DNA of 64,000 nt from Pandoraea commovens (GTDB lineage Bacteria > Pseudomonadota > Gammaproteobacteria > Burkholderiales > Burkholderiaceae): positions 1,178,001-1,242,000 of the forward strand of contig NZ_CABPSA010000001.1 of the NCBI RefSeq assembly GCF_902459615.1, given 5' to 3'. The notes under the pieces are model-generated. The model did not search any database and was not told the origin of the DNA. It worked only from the letters and a program-made list of their open reading frames with translations. Shown one piece after another: positions 51,305 to 59,641 of the stretch (the first letter of the stretch is position 1; the number at the start of each line of letters is the position of its first letter). The translations under genes and the position numbers were made by a program.

Positions 51305-52202
51305 GGCATTTCATCAACGCATTGACCGGCGCACGCTTGAGCGCCGACTGACGCGCCAGCACCCCAAGCTCACGCGTGAGCGGCGCGCCCGACAGCGGCA
51401 ATACCTGAACGCCCACGCCCCCAGACTTACCCTGCTTCGGCGACGTGCGGGTCATGTCGGCGTCGACAGGCAATCCGATGAGCGTCGCAGGCACGATGGA
51501 CCAGCCCAGCCCTGCGCGCACCATGCGCAGGATGACTTCCGGCTCGTCCAGCTCCACGCCCTCGCGCACCCAGAGCCGATGCCGTCGCAGGTATCGCTCG
51601 ACGAGATCGCCGCCGTACGAGCGCCGGTTGTAGCGCACGAACGGCAGCGTCGTACTCCAGTCGGCGACCGTCCCGCGCGTGCCTTTCGGCGCGATGGCCA
51701 CATACGGCTCGTGCATCAACGTGAGCCACTTCATGTCGACGGGCACGCCGATGCGCGGACGAATCATGACGGCCAGATCCAGTTCCCGGGCGTCGAGTTG
51801 AGCCAGCAGTTGCACCGACATCCCCGGCACGATGTTCAGATGAGGCATCGCCCCCAGCGCCGTCCAGCGTTGCACTGCGCCCGGCAGTAGCCCCAACTGC
51901 ACAGTCAGAATCGCGCCGACGTTGATCGGCGCGAGCGCCGCCTGACCGCCGAACGCGCCCGCCTCGCCGCGCATGGACTGGTAGCCCGCGATCACGCCCT
52001 GCGCCTGCGACAGCAGTCGGCGGCCATCGTCGGAGAGCGACACGGCGCGTCCGGTGCGCTCGAAGAGCTGCACCCCGAGGTCGTCTTCCAGGCGTTGGAT
52101 CTGCGCGCTCACCGCGGACTGTGTCAGTCCGAGACGCGCGCCCGCTGCGGAGAACGACGCGGTTTCGGCTGCCGTGACAAAGGTTTTGAGGTAACGGATC
52201 AT
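51276..52202 (-). CDS. LysR-family regulator
   Basis: The protein has 308 residues: an N-terminal winged helix (LKTFVTAAETASFSAAGARLGLTQSAVSAQIQRLE) and a LysR effector-binding domain (INVGAILTVQLGLLPGAVQRW). It is divergent from the VOC/FAH genes across 168 bp (52203-52370) and most likely controls them; the alternative target is the convergent efflux operon. Confidence 0.9.
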   Translation of the reverse strand: MIRYLKTFVTAAETASFSAAGARLGLTQSAVSAQIQRLEDDLGVQLFERTGRAVSLSDDGRRLLSQAQGVIAGYQSMRGEAGAFGGQAALAPINVGAILTVQLGLLPGAVQRWTALGAMPHLNIVPGMSVQLLAQLDARELDLAVMIRPRIGVPVDMKWLTLMHEPYVAIAPKGTRGTVADWSTTLPFVRYNRRSYGGDLVERYLRRHRLWVREGVELDEPEVILRMVRAGLGWSIVPATLIGLPVDADMTRTSPKQGKSGGVGVQVLPLSGAPLTRELGVLARQSALKRAPVNALMKCLSEEAASRG

Positions 52203-52370
52203 GAATCGAAAATTTTGCTACTGAGTGGTCGAATTATTCGTTTTTAATTATTTTTATCGATAGATAGAATTTACCGGAAATCTGCGCACGCAGGTGACGC
52301 GTCATAACGCGGGGCGTCGTACGGAAAAACCGCTCCCCGAATTCAACCCCACATTGCACCGGAGACTCTC

Positions 52371-52790
52371 ATGGCAACGCCGCTGTTCCACCTCGCCTTC
52401 CCCGTCCACAATCTCGACGCTGCCCGCCAGTTCTACGGCAACGTGATGGGCTGTGCCGAAGGCCGTAGCTCGGATCACTGGATCGACTTCGATTTCTTCG
52501 GGCATCAACTGGTCGCGCACCTCTCGCCCGATGAGGCAGGTAAGCGCATCACGAACCCGGTCGACGGCGACGAGGTTCCCGTTCCGCATTTCGGCGTTAT
52601 CCTTGACATGCCTGCGTGGCACGCACTGGCCGAGCGCCTGCGCGCCGCCGGCACCCGCTTCGTGATCGAGCCGCATATCCGCTTCGCGGGGCAAGTCGGC
52701 GAACAGGCGACGTTGTTCTTCTACGACCCGTCGGGCAACGCGTTGGAGTTCAAGGCGTTCGCGGACATGTCGCAGGTGTTCGCCAAGTAA
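52371..52790 (+). CDS. VOC-superfamily protein (glyoxalase/dioxygenase-like)
   Basis: A 139-residue protein with the paired beta-alpha-beta-beta-beta modules of the vicinal-oxygen-chelate fold. Candidate metal ligands: His in [19 protein letters not shown], His in the middle (VPHFGVILD) and Glu in [14 protein letters not shown]. This group includes small ring-cleavage-like and lyase enzymes; the substrate is unknown. Its FAH neighbour hints at a fumarylpyruvate-type degradation route. Confidence 0.85.
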   Translation: MATPLFHLAFPVHNLDAARQFYGNVMGCAEGRSSDHWIDFDFFGHQLVAHLSPDEAGKRITNPVDGDEVPVPHFGVILDMPAWHALAERLRAAGTRFVIEPHIRFAGQVGEQATLFFYDPSGNALEFKAFADMSQVFAK

Positions 52791-52909
52791 TCGATGCACG
52801 GCGCGTAGCATCGGAATTTCCCACGTCGTCCGGCACTTGATTGTCGGACGGCGTTTGTTGTTTTGTGTTTGTTGTCGGTATTCGTCTCATATCAGTCGAG
52901 AGTCCTCTC

Positions 52910-53614
52910 ATGAGCCAATTCGTTATTTCGGCCCCGCCCCAAGCGTCGGTCGCCGTCGCTGGCAGCGATGCCCGTTTCCCCGTGCGCCGCGTGTTCTGCG
53001 TTGGCCGTAACTACGCCGCGCATGCCCGCGAAATGGGCAGCAATCCGGACCGCGAGCCGCCGTTCTTCTTCATGAAGCCCGCTGACGCCGTGGTCGCCGC
53101 CGAGGGCACGCTGCCCTACCCGCCGCTCACCAGTGAGCTGCATCACGAGATCGAACTGGTAGTCGCCATCGGTGCCGACGGCGAGAACGTGGATGTGGGC
53201 GATGCGCTGTCTCTGGTGTGGGGTTATGGCGTCGGTGTGGATCTCACGCGTCGCGATCTGCAACAGCAGGCGAAAGACACGCGCCGTCCGTGGGACTGGG
53301 GCAAGGCGTTCGACGCGTCGGCACCGTGCGGCCCGCTGCACGCCGTGGACGAAGTCGGTCATCCGAACGAAGGCCGTGTGTGGCTCGACGTGAACGGTGA
53401 AAACCGTCAAACCGGTGATCTCAACGAACTGATCTGGTCGGTGCCCGACTTGATCGCCGAGATCTCGCGCAGCGTGAAACTTGCCGCAGGCGACCTGATC
53501 TTCACCGGCACGCCCGCCGGCGTCGGCCCGCTGGAGCCGGGCGACAAGGTGAGCGCCGGTGTTGCCGGGGTCGGTGAAATCGCGTTCACCGTCGGCCGGA
53601 AGCCCGCCGCCTGA
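52910..53614 (+). CDS. Fumarylacetoacetate hydrolase family protein (fumarylpyruvate hydrolase-like)
   Basis: The protein has 234 residues, a good length for fumarylpyruvate hydrolases of the gentisate pathway. Metal and catalytic segments: FCVGRNYAAHAREMG, FFFMKPADAVV, LHHEIELVVAIG (Glu ligands) and FTGTPAGVGPLEPGD. It cleaves a C-C bond in a beta-diketo acid. It is on the same strand as the VOC gene, 119 bp downstream. Confidence 0.9.
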   Translation: MSQFVISAPPQASVAVAGSDARFPVRRVFCVGRNYAAHAREMGSNPDREPPFFFMKPADAVVAAEGTLPYPPLTSELHHEIELVVAIGADGENVDVGDALSLVWGYGVGVDLTRRDLQQQAKDTRRPWDWGKAFDASAPCGPLHAVDEVGHPNEGRVWLDVNGENRQTGDLNELIWSVPDLIAEISRSVKLAAGDLIFTGTPAGVGPLEPGDKVSAGVAGVGEIAFTVGRKPAA

Positions 53615-53646
53615 GTTCGCAACGAACCTTACCTCTGACGGCAAGG

Positions 53647-53681
53647 ATATCCACAGCAACTGTTGATAACCCTATGCATAA
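53647..53681. repeat. Cluster of three DnaA-box-like 9-mers
   Basis: atatccaca (53647-53655, forward), the reverse complement of tgttgataa (53661-53669) and the reverse complement of tatgcataa (53673-53681) each differ from the consensus TTATNCACA by one base. They lie just after the FAH gene. No dnaA, dnaN or other origin gene is near, so this is probably a DnaA-titration or chance site. Confidence 0.4.
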
Positions 53682-53880
53682 GTGCCATGCCGACGGCGCA
53701 ATCGCCCGTCGGCATTGGCTGTCAAGTGCATTGCCTAAATTGCCGTCAGACGCGTCACGAATTTTCCTTCCCCGCCCCTCGTTCGTCCTCGTTCATTCCT
53801 GAAACGTTTTTCGCTGCATAGCGACAAATCTCCCGTTTCATTTGCCGAACTCCCCTGTCGATTCAATGGGTTGCGTGCTT

Positions 53881-53897
53881 TGGCACGGTTCTCGCAT
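53881..53897 (+). promoter_or_regulatory. Sigma-54-like promoter in a gene-free interval
   Basis: TGGCACG-gttc-TCGCAT fits the -24/-12 consensus with one mismatch (TTGC to TCGC), with GG and GC correctly 10 nt apart. The predicted start is near 53907. No convincing gene lies downstream on the plus strand before the terminator at 54328. Confidence 0.6.
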
Positions 53898-53905
53898 TAA
53901 GGAAG

Positions 53906-54360
53906 ATGCAAGCCGTCCGCCCTCGGGGAAGTCTCTTCGCTTGGCCGACCGCCTCGGGAATCAAGCCATGCACGCCACATGGCCCCGGCACGCCCGATGC
54001 CTATCCCCTCGCCGGGAGCGCCCCGGGTGCGGACGGATTGCACCAGTGACCGTCGTGTGAAGAGACGGATCGTGCGTTGGGAATATTCGGGGAGAGGATC
54101 ATGCAAATGCGCCGCACCGGGCCTTGCGCCCTAAGTCCCTGCGTCAGGTCGCTCGCGCCTGCGAGTCCTGCCAAGTCGGCCCGACGTCACCCCCGCGAAC
54201 GATGTGCGAGTTGGCGGCACCGTCGGCATGATGCCGCCGGAGACCGCCGTCATGTCGCGCCCGGGCGGGCATTGCGTTAATGCGATTTGCGTCTGAAGTC
54301 TTCCCTCGTCAGGTGACTTCTTTTGCGACAGGCGCCCGCGAGTGCGGTGCGCCTGTTTTT
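53906..54360 (+). ncRNA. Possible sigma-54-dependent small RNA (~450 nt)
   Basis: The 764-bp gap between the FAH and glpK genes has no recognisable protein. It does have a sigma-54-like promoter at its left part and a hairpin-plus-T5 terminator at its right, both on the plus strand, which together bound a ~450-nt transcript. Several GC-rich inverted repeats lie inside. Two short frames exist (53906-54049, 47 codons starting at the predicted transcript start; 54101-54280, 59 codons with GGGGAGAGG before the ATG). Both have Arg/Pro-rich, low-complexity composition unlike real proteins, although the second has a strong ribosome-binding site. I do not recognise a known RNA family. Confidence 0.35.
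54328..54360 (+). terminator. Intrinsic terminator at the end of the gene-free interval
   Basis: The stem acaggcgc / gcgcctgt with a 13-nt loop is followed by TTTTT on the plus strand. It faces the convergent glpK 3' end (stop at 54379) and closes the predicted transcript. Confidence 0.75.
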
Positions 54361-54378
54361 CCGATCAGCGATTTCCGA

Positions 54379-55881
54379 TCAGCTTTCTTCCGCCCAGACC
54401 TTCGCCGCACGCACCGCGCGCTGCCAGCCAGCGACCGCGCGATTGACGTCGTCTTCGGACAACTTGCGCGAAAAGCGCCGCTGCAATTGCCATTGACGCT
54501 GCAACGTGTCGATGTCCGGCCAATACCCTACCGCGAGTCCCGCAAGGTATGCCGCGCCTGCGGCCGTCGTCTCGATCACCTTGGGACGAACGACGTCTGC
54601 GCCGAGCAGATCGGCCTGCCATTGCATCAGCAGATCGTTGGCCGCAGCACCGCCGTCCACGCGCAATTCCGAAACATGCAGACCAGCGTCAGCTTCCATG
54701 GCGCGCAGCACGTCGAGCGTCTGGAACGCGATGCTGTCCAGCGCGGCACGCGCCACGTGTGCAGCGGTCGTGCCTCGCGTCGCGCCGAATAGCGTGCCGC
54801 GTGCGCGCGGCTGCCAGTGCGGCGCGCCGAGTCCGGCGAACGCGGGCACGAGCACCACGCCGTCGGCATCGGGCACGCTGGTGGCGAGCGCTTCGACATC
54901 GCGCGAATGACGGATGATGCCCAGCCCGTCGCGCAGCCACTGGACCACCGCGCCGCCGATGAAGATGCTGCCCTCCAACGCATAGTCCACCCGATTGCCG
55001 ATCTTCCAGGCGACCGTCGTCAGCAGGTTATGGCTCGACGCCTGCGGCTTGTCGCCGGTGTTCATCACCATGAAGCAGCCCGTGCCGTAGGTGTTCTTCA
55101 CCATGCCCGGCGACAGACACATCTGCCCGAACAGCGCGGCCTGCTGATCGCCCGCGATGCCCGCAATCGGCACGGGCGCTGAGAATAACGGTGTAGCCGT
55201 GTGCCCATAGACTTCGCTCGACGAACGGACTTCGGGCAGCATGCTGCGCGGCACGTCGAGCAGCGCCAGCAGCGCTTCGTCCCATTCGAGCGAGTGGATG
55301 TTGAAGAGCATCGTGCGCGACGCGTTCGACACGTCGGTCACGTGTAGCTTGCCGCCGGTCAGATGCCATACGAGCCAGCTATCGACGGTGCCGAACGCGA
55401 GATGCCCCGCGTCGGCCGCTTCGCGCGCGCCGTCGACGTTATCGAGAATCCAGCGGATCTTGGTGCCGGAGAAGTACGAATCGATGCGCAGACCGGTGCG
55501 CTGCGCGACGAGCGCCTCCTTGTCTTGCGCACGCAACGCGTCGCAGAAATCGGCCGTGCGACGATCCTGCCAGACGATGGCGTTGTACACCGGCTCGCCC
55601 GTGCGCCGATCCCACACGATGGTCGTCTCGCGCTGATTGGTGATGCCGATGGCCGCGATGTCGCTGCCACCGACGCCCGCGTGCGTGAGCGCTTCGGCGG
55701 CGACACCGGCTTGCGTCGCCCAGATTTCACGGGGATCGTGCTCGACCCAGCCCGGATGCGGGTAGATCTGACGGAACTCTTTCTGCGCGGTCGCGACGAC
55801 GTGACCGTCGCGATCGAACAGCAGCGCTCGCGAACTCGTCGTGCCCTGATCGAACGCGAGGATGTAGGCGCCTCCTGCCAT
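54379..55881 (-). CDS. glpK: Glycerol kinase
   Basis: A 500-residue FGGY-family kinase that phosphorylates glycerol to sn-glycerol 3-phosphate. Visible motifs: [14 protein letters not shown] (phosphate loop), [18 protein letters not shown], the [14 protein letters not shown] segment and [22 protein letters not shown] near the C-terminal half. It follows glpD by 77 bp on the same strand and is probably co-regulated by GlpR. A short run of gcgat repeats lies in that gap. No glpF facilitator gene is adjacent. Confidence 0.96.
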   Translation of the reverse strand: MAGGAYILAFDQGTTSSRALLFDRDGHVVATAQKEFRQIYPHPGWVEHDPREIWATQAGVAAEALTHAGVGGSDIAAIGITNQRETTIVWDRRTGEPVYNAIVWQDRRTADFCDALRAQDKEALVAQRTGLRIDSYFSGTKIRWILDNVDGAREAADAGHLAFGTVDSWLVWHLTGGKLHVTDVSNASRTMLFNIHSLEWDEALLALLDVPRSMLPEVRSSSEVYGHTATPLFSAPVPIAGIAGDQQAALFGQMCLSPGMVKNTYGTGCFMVMNTGDKPQASSHNLLTTVAWKIGNRVDYALEGSIFIGGAVVQWLRDGLGIIRHSRDVEALATSVPDADGVVLVPAFAGLGAPHWQPRARGTLFGATRGTTAAHVARAALDSIAFQTLDVLRAMEADAGLHVSELRVDGGAAANDLLMQWQADLLGADVVRPKVIETTAAGAAYLAGLAVGYWPDIDTLQRQWQLQRRFSRKLSEDDVNRAVAGWQRAVRAAKVWAEES

Positions 55882-55958
55882 TGCATTCGTCTCCTTGATC
55901 CAGCTTTTTTAGTCTTGCTTGTGCGATGTTGCGATAGTGCGATGACTTCCCGACGGAC

Positions 55959-57524
55959 TCAGGCGGCCATTTCCAGATGCTGAGCAAACCATTGCTCAAC
56001 GCTGGCCGCACCTTCTTTGCCGACGTGCAGACCGAGTTTCGTACGACGCCACAGAACGTCCTGCGCGGTGCGCGCCCATTCGTACTGCACCAGATAGCGC
56101 AATTCGGCTTCGTAGAGATCGCCGCAGATGCGGGTGCCGAGGCCGTCGAGCGAGTTCGCGTCGCCGACCAGCACATGCGTGCGCGTGCCGTAGGTATGCG
56201 CGTAGCGCTGAGCCAGCGACGACGGCAACCACGGCATCTGCGCGCGCAGCGACGTCTCGAAAGCGCCCGCGTCGGGCTCGGCCATATCGCCGCCCGGCAG
56301 CGGTGCGCCCGCCGTCCAGTCGCCATGCGTAAAACCCAGCGCACCGTGCAGATGCGACATCGCTTCTTCCGCAAGACGCCGGTACGTCGTGATCTTGCCG
56401 CCGAACACGGAGAGCAGCGGCGCGCGCGTGCCGGGGGCATCGAGTTCGAGCTTGTAATCGCGCGTGACGGCCGACGGATTCGACACATCTTCCTCCATTA
56501 GCGGACGCACGCCCGCATACGTCCACACAACGTCGGCGGGCACGATCGGCTTGGTGAAGTACTCGCTGGCGGACTTGCAGAGGTAAGCGATCTCGTCTTC
56601 ATTGATCTCGACCTTCGCCGGGTCACCGAGGTACTCCAGATCGGTCGTGCCGATCAGCGTGAAATCGCGCTCGTACGGAATGGCGAAGATGATGCGCTTG
56701 TCGGGGTTCTGGAAGATGTAGGCGTGGTCGTGATCGAACAGCTTGCGCGTCACGATGTGACTGCCCTTGACGTTGCGGATGCGATGCGTTGCCGGTTGAC
56801 GCAACACGTCGCCCAGCAGATGACCGACCCACGGCCCCGCTGCATTGACGATGGCGCGCGCGCGCACGGTCTGACGCTCGCCGGTGGTCGTCTCCAGTTG
56901 CGCCGTCCACGAGTGCTCGCCGCGCTCTGCGCCCACCAGACGCGTGCGCGTAAGGACGGTCGCGCCTCGCTCGGCCGCGTCCTGCGCGTTGAGTACCACC
57001 AGTCGTGCATCCTGCACCCAGCCGTCCGAGTAGACGAAGCCGCGCGTGAGGTCCTGACGCAACGGCGCACCCGCCGGATGCTGGCGCAGGTCGATGCCGC
57101 GCGAGCCAGGCAGAATTTCACGACGCGCCAGATGATCGTAAAGAAACAGCCCCGCGCGGATCATCCAGGCGGGACGCAGGTTCGGCATGTGCGGCATGAC
57201 AAAACGCAGCGGCCACATGATGTGAGGGGCCGCGCGCAACAACACTTCGCGCTCTTGCAACGCTTTGCGCACCAGTCCGAATTCGTAGTACTCGAGATAG
57301 CGCAGACCGCCGTGAATCAGCTTGGTGCTGGCCGACGACGTGTGCGACGCCAGATCGTCCTGCTCGACAAGCAATACACGCAGACCGCGACCGGCGGCAT
57401 CACGCGCGATACCGGTGCCGTTGATGCCGCCACCGACGACCAGCAAATCGTAAGGGGCGGAAGTTGGAGCCGACGCCAAAGGGGCCGAGCCGTTGTCCAA
57501 TGGCGTTTGAGCGGGTGTCTGCAC
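55959..57524 (-). CDS. glpD: Aerobic glycerol-3-phosphate dehydrogenase
   Basis: This is a 521-residue FAD enzyme at the inner-membrane surface. It oxidises glycerol 3-phosphate to dihydroxyacetone phosphate and feeds electrons to quinone. Visible motifs: DLLVVGGGINGTGIARDAAGRG (FAD), SSASTKLIHGGLRYLEY and the C-terminal domain signature FGGKITTYRRLAEEA. A ~20-residue polar N-terminal extension precedes the FAD fold. It lies divergent from nothing and downstream of glpR, with a GlpR-type operator at 57590. Confidence 0.96.
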   Translation of the reverse strand: MQTPAQTPLDNGSAPLASAPTSAPYDLLVVGGGINGTGIARDAAGRGLRVLLVEQDDLASHTSSASTKLIHGGLRYLEYYEFGLVRKALQEREVLLRAAPHIMWPLRFVMPHMPNLRPAWMIRAGLFLYDHLARREILPGSRGIDLRQHPAGAPLRQDLTRGFVYSDGWVQDARLVVLNAQDAAERGATVLTRTRLVGAERGEHSWTAQLETTTGERQTVRARAIVNAAGPWVGHLLGDVLRQPATHRIRNVKGSHIVTRKLFDHDHAYIFQNPDKRIIFAIPYERDFTLIGTTDLEYLGDPAKVEINEDEIAYLCKSASEYFTKPIVPADVVWTYAGVRPLMEEDVSNPSAVTRDYKLELDAPGTRAPLLSVFGGKITTYRRLAEEAMSHLHGALGFTHGDWTAGAPLPGGDMAEPDAGAFETSLRAQMPWLPSSLAQRYAHTYGTRTHVLVGDANSLDGLGTRICGDLYEAELRYLVQYEWARTAQDVLWRRTKLGLHVGKEGAASVEQWFAQHLEMAA

Positions 57525-57589
57525 GTGTTACTCCCAGCGATGGGGGTCAAATCAGGAAAGTTCGAAAATGTTCGCTTTGATGCGTTGCA

Positions 57590-57607
57590 ATGTTCGTTTC
57601 CGAACAT
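57590..57607. promoter_or_regulatory. GlpR operator upstream of glpD
   Basis: atgttcgtttccgaacat is an almost perfect 18-bp palindrome (arms atgttcg / cgaacat) that fits the known GlpR operator form (TATGTTCGNNNNCGAACATA). It lies 65 bp upstream of the glpD start, with related half-sites (aatgttcg, attcgaat) on both sides. Repression by the neighbouring GlpR and relief by glycerol 3-phosphate is expected. Confidence 0.8.
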
Positions 57608-57645
57608 CAACATTCGAATTCTAACAGATCACGCGCCATGAGTTT

Positions 57646-57683
57646 CGAATTCGCACATTTCATTGGGCCGATGTGCGAATTCG
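57646..57683. repeat. Inverted repeat just downstream of glpR
   Basis: cgaattcgcacat / atgtgcgaattcg is a perfect 13-bp inverted repeat with a 12-nt spacer, between the glpR stop and the glpD promoter. The arms contain TTCG/CGAA steps like GlpR sites. There is no T tract, so an operator or a weak terminator are both possible. Confidence 0.55.
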
Positions 57684-57692
57684 CAGCGTCGA

Positions 57693-58526
57693 TCAATCTG
57701 CGATGTGAACCAGCGTGCCGGCCTCGGCAATCACGGCATCCATGCTTGCAGGCACCGGGCGATCGGTGAACAGCGCGTCGACCTGTGAGAGATGCCCCAG
57801 CCGCACCAGCGCCGGACGTCCGAACTTGCTGTGATCGGCCGCCAGAAACACGGTGCGCGACTGCGCGATGATGGCCTCGGCCACACGTACTTCGCGGTAA
57901 TCGAAGTCGCGCAGCGTCCCGTCGGCATCGATGGCTGAAATACCGACGATGCCGAAGTCGACCTTGAACTGGCGGATGAAATCGAGTGTGGCCTCGCCGG
58001 TCACGCCCTGATCCCGGGCGCGCACCACGCCGCCCGTGATGATGACCTCGGCGTCGGCATAACCGCTCATCATGGCCGCCACATGCAGGTTGTTCGTAAT
58101 GACGCGCAACCCCCGGTGACGCGACAGCGCCCGCGCCACGGCCTCCGTCGTGGTGCCCAGATTGATGAAGAGGGAGGCGTGATCGGGAATTTGCTCGGCG
58201 AGGCGCACAGCGATGCGGCGCTTTTCGTCGGCCAGTTGCGTCTGACGGGCGTCGTAAGCTTCGTTCTCAGCGCCGCCGGGCAAGCCGACACCGCCGTGAT
58301 AGCGACGTACCCATTTGCGCTCGGCGAGGAAGTTGATGTCGCGCCGGATGGTTTGCGGGGTGACGTCGAAGCGGGCGGCGAGTTCGTCGACCGTGAGAAA
58401 ACCGTCGCGGCGCACTGCGTCGAAAAGCGCCTGCTGACGCGGGTTCAGCGACGCCTGGCCAGCATCGCCAGCCGCGATCGGACCTTCGGAGACATCGACG
58501 GATTCGGCGGATTCGTTATGAGACAT
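57693..58526 (-). CDS. glpR: DeoR-family repressor of glycerol 3-phosphate metabolism
   Basis: The protein has 277 residues. The N-terminal DeoR helix-turn-helix (VRRDGFLTVDELAARFDVTPQTIRRDINFLAE) is followed by the DeoRC sugar-phosphate-binding domain (NLGTTTEAVARAL, ITGGVVRARDQGVTGEATLDFI, DFGIVGISAIDADG). I chose the ATG at 58524-58526, which gives a ~35-residue acidic leader before the helix-turn-helix; the frame begins at 58553. Its position upstream of glpD and glpK identifies it. Confidence 0.92.
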   Translation of the reverse strand: MSHNESAESVDVSEGPIAAGDAGQASLNPRQQALFDAVRRDGFLTVDELAARFDVTPQTIRRDINFLAERKWVRRYHGGVGLPGGAENEAYDARQTQLADEKRRIAVRLAEQIPDHASLFINLGTTTEAVARALSRHRGLRVITNNLHVAAMMSGYADAEVIITGGVVRARDQGVTGEATLDFIRQFKVDFGIVGISAIDADGTLRDFDYREVRVAEAIIAQSRTVFLAADHSKFGRPALVRLGHLSQVDALFTDRPVPASMDAVIAEAGTLVHIAD

Positions 58527-58641
58527 CGGCACGCACGCGCAAAGAAAAACCATCGCGCAGCCCGGCTGGCTGCGCGTTCGCCGTCATGATACCCCGTCGT
58601 TGTATGACACCACCGTGACCGGCGTGTGTCCGGTCATGCCG

Positions 58642-59145
58642 TCAAAGGCACTGGCGTACGGCGTCGGCGAGCGATTGCGGGCCGGTCGAGCCGAGATAGA
58701 GCGAGCCTTCGCTGCCAGGCTTGCGCGGCGCGAGGTCGAGGATGGCGAGAATGCCGTCGTCGTTCGAGGAGAGTTCGAGGGTCTGGCCCGTGCCCGCCTT
58801 CACGCGTTGCAGTCGCGCGTAAGGCAGTTGCTTCTTCCACAGCCGGGCCGTGCAGGCGCTCACGCGCGCGAAAGCCTTCTTGGACGATCCCTGCCACACG
58901 GCGCCGTTGCCCCGCGCGTCGTCGATGGTGTCGCGGTACGCGGGCAAGGTCTCGACTTTGACATTCTCCGGGGCCACATCGGCGACGCTGCCCACAGGCG
59001 GATCGTCATGCGCGGCGACGGGTGCGGTTTGCGCGCACCCGGCGAGCAGCACCGCGAACGTCACGCCCGCCGCGGCAAGCGCGCTGGCCACACGGCGCTG
59101 CGCCCCGCGCGCCGTGTCGGAATTCGTGTTGATGCCCCGGTCCAT
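58642..59145 (-). CDS. Uncharacterised lipoprotein
   Basis: The protein has 167 residues. The lipobox VLLAGC-AQT follows a charged n-region and hydrophobic stretch. The mature domain has two further Cys (one in FARVSACTARLW and one near the C-terminus) that may form a disulfide, and a pattern of short strands (LELSSNDDGILAILDLAP). The family is not recognised. I chose the ATG at 59143-59145, the first start that leaves a normal signal peptide. The 496-bp gap to the next gene (59146-59641) holds nothing I can support beyond unconvincing short frames. Confidence 0.7.
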   Translation of the reverse strand: MDRGINTNSDTARGAQRRVASALAAAGVTFAVLLAGCAQTAPVAAHDDPPVGSVADVAPENVKVETLPAYRDTIDDARGNGAVWQGSSKKAFARVSACTARLWKKQLPYARLQRVKAGTGQTLELSSNDDGILAILDLAPRKPGSEGSLYLGSTGPQSLADAVRQCL

Positions 59146-59641
59146 TGCCCCGCTCCACACATGCTGGTATCTGATCCCGGCGCGCGATGGTGCGGTGGCC
59201 AGCGGATGTCTTGATGCATCCGTGCGAAGCCATCGCGCGCGCCGTCTTGGTCTTGTTGATCGACCCGTCGTCCCGATTACCGCCAAATCGCGATCTGTAA
59301 GACAACTGGCCCGGCACTCACCCGCACATGTCCCGCGCTTCGATTGCACGGGCCTTGTAGCCTATCGGGCGACGCCAGTTGGCGCTCATCTTACTCGCGT
59401 TATTCATAGCATGGCAATTCGCGCAATGCGCGCAGGCCCGAATCGCGTATATTGCTGGTTTCTGTCACACTCGCCGCACCGCCTCGCGCCCCATCCGGCA
59501 GCGAGTCAGCGTGTGCTCTGCCACCGGTTCGCGGATAACTCACCGCCTCGCCGGAACGCCATAAGCGATAACAATAAGCGGACAGCGAGCACGCGTGACG
59601 CCAGCCAACCCGTTTCACTTTTTGCGACTGTCCCGATTTCC

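Noticed and set aside
53842-54060. 72-codon frame in the gene-free interval
   Set aside because: It begins upstream of the sigma-54-like promoter and has no ribosome-binding site or recognisable composition.
53906-54327. Known riboswitch, RNase P RNA, 6S RNA or tmRNA
   Set aside because: I found none of the conserved core segments of these families and no downstream gene for a riboswitch to control.
59379-59564. Short frame with a hydrophobic N-terminus (LALILLALFIAWQFA)
   Set aside because: Only a TTG start, no ribosome-binding site, and the rest is Arg/Thr-rich without family features. It could be a small membrane protein but the support is too weak.
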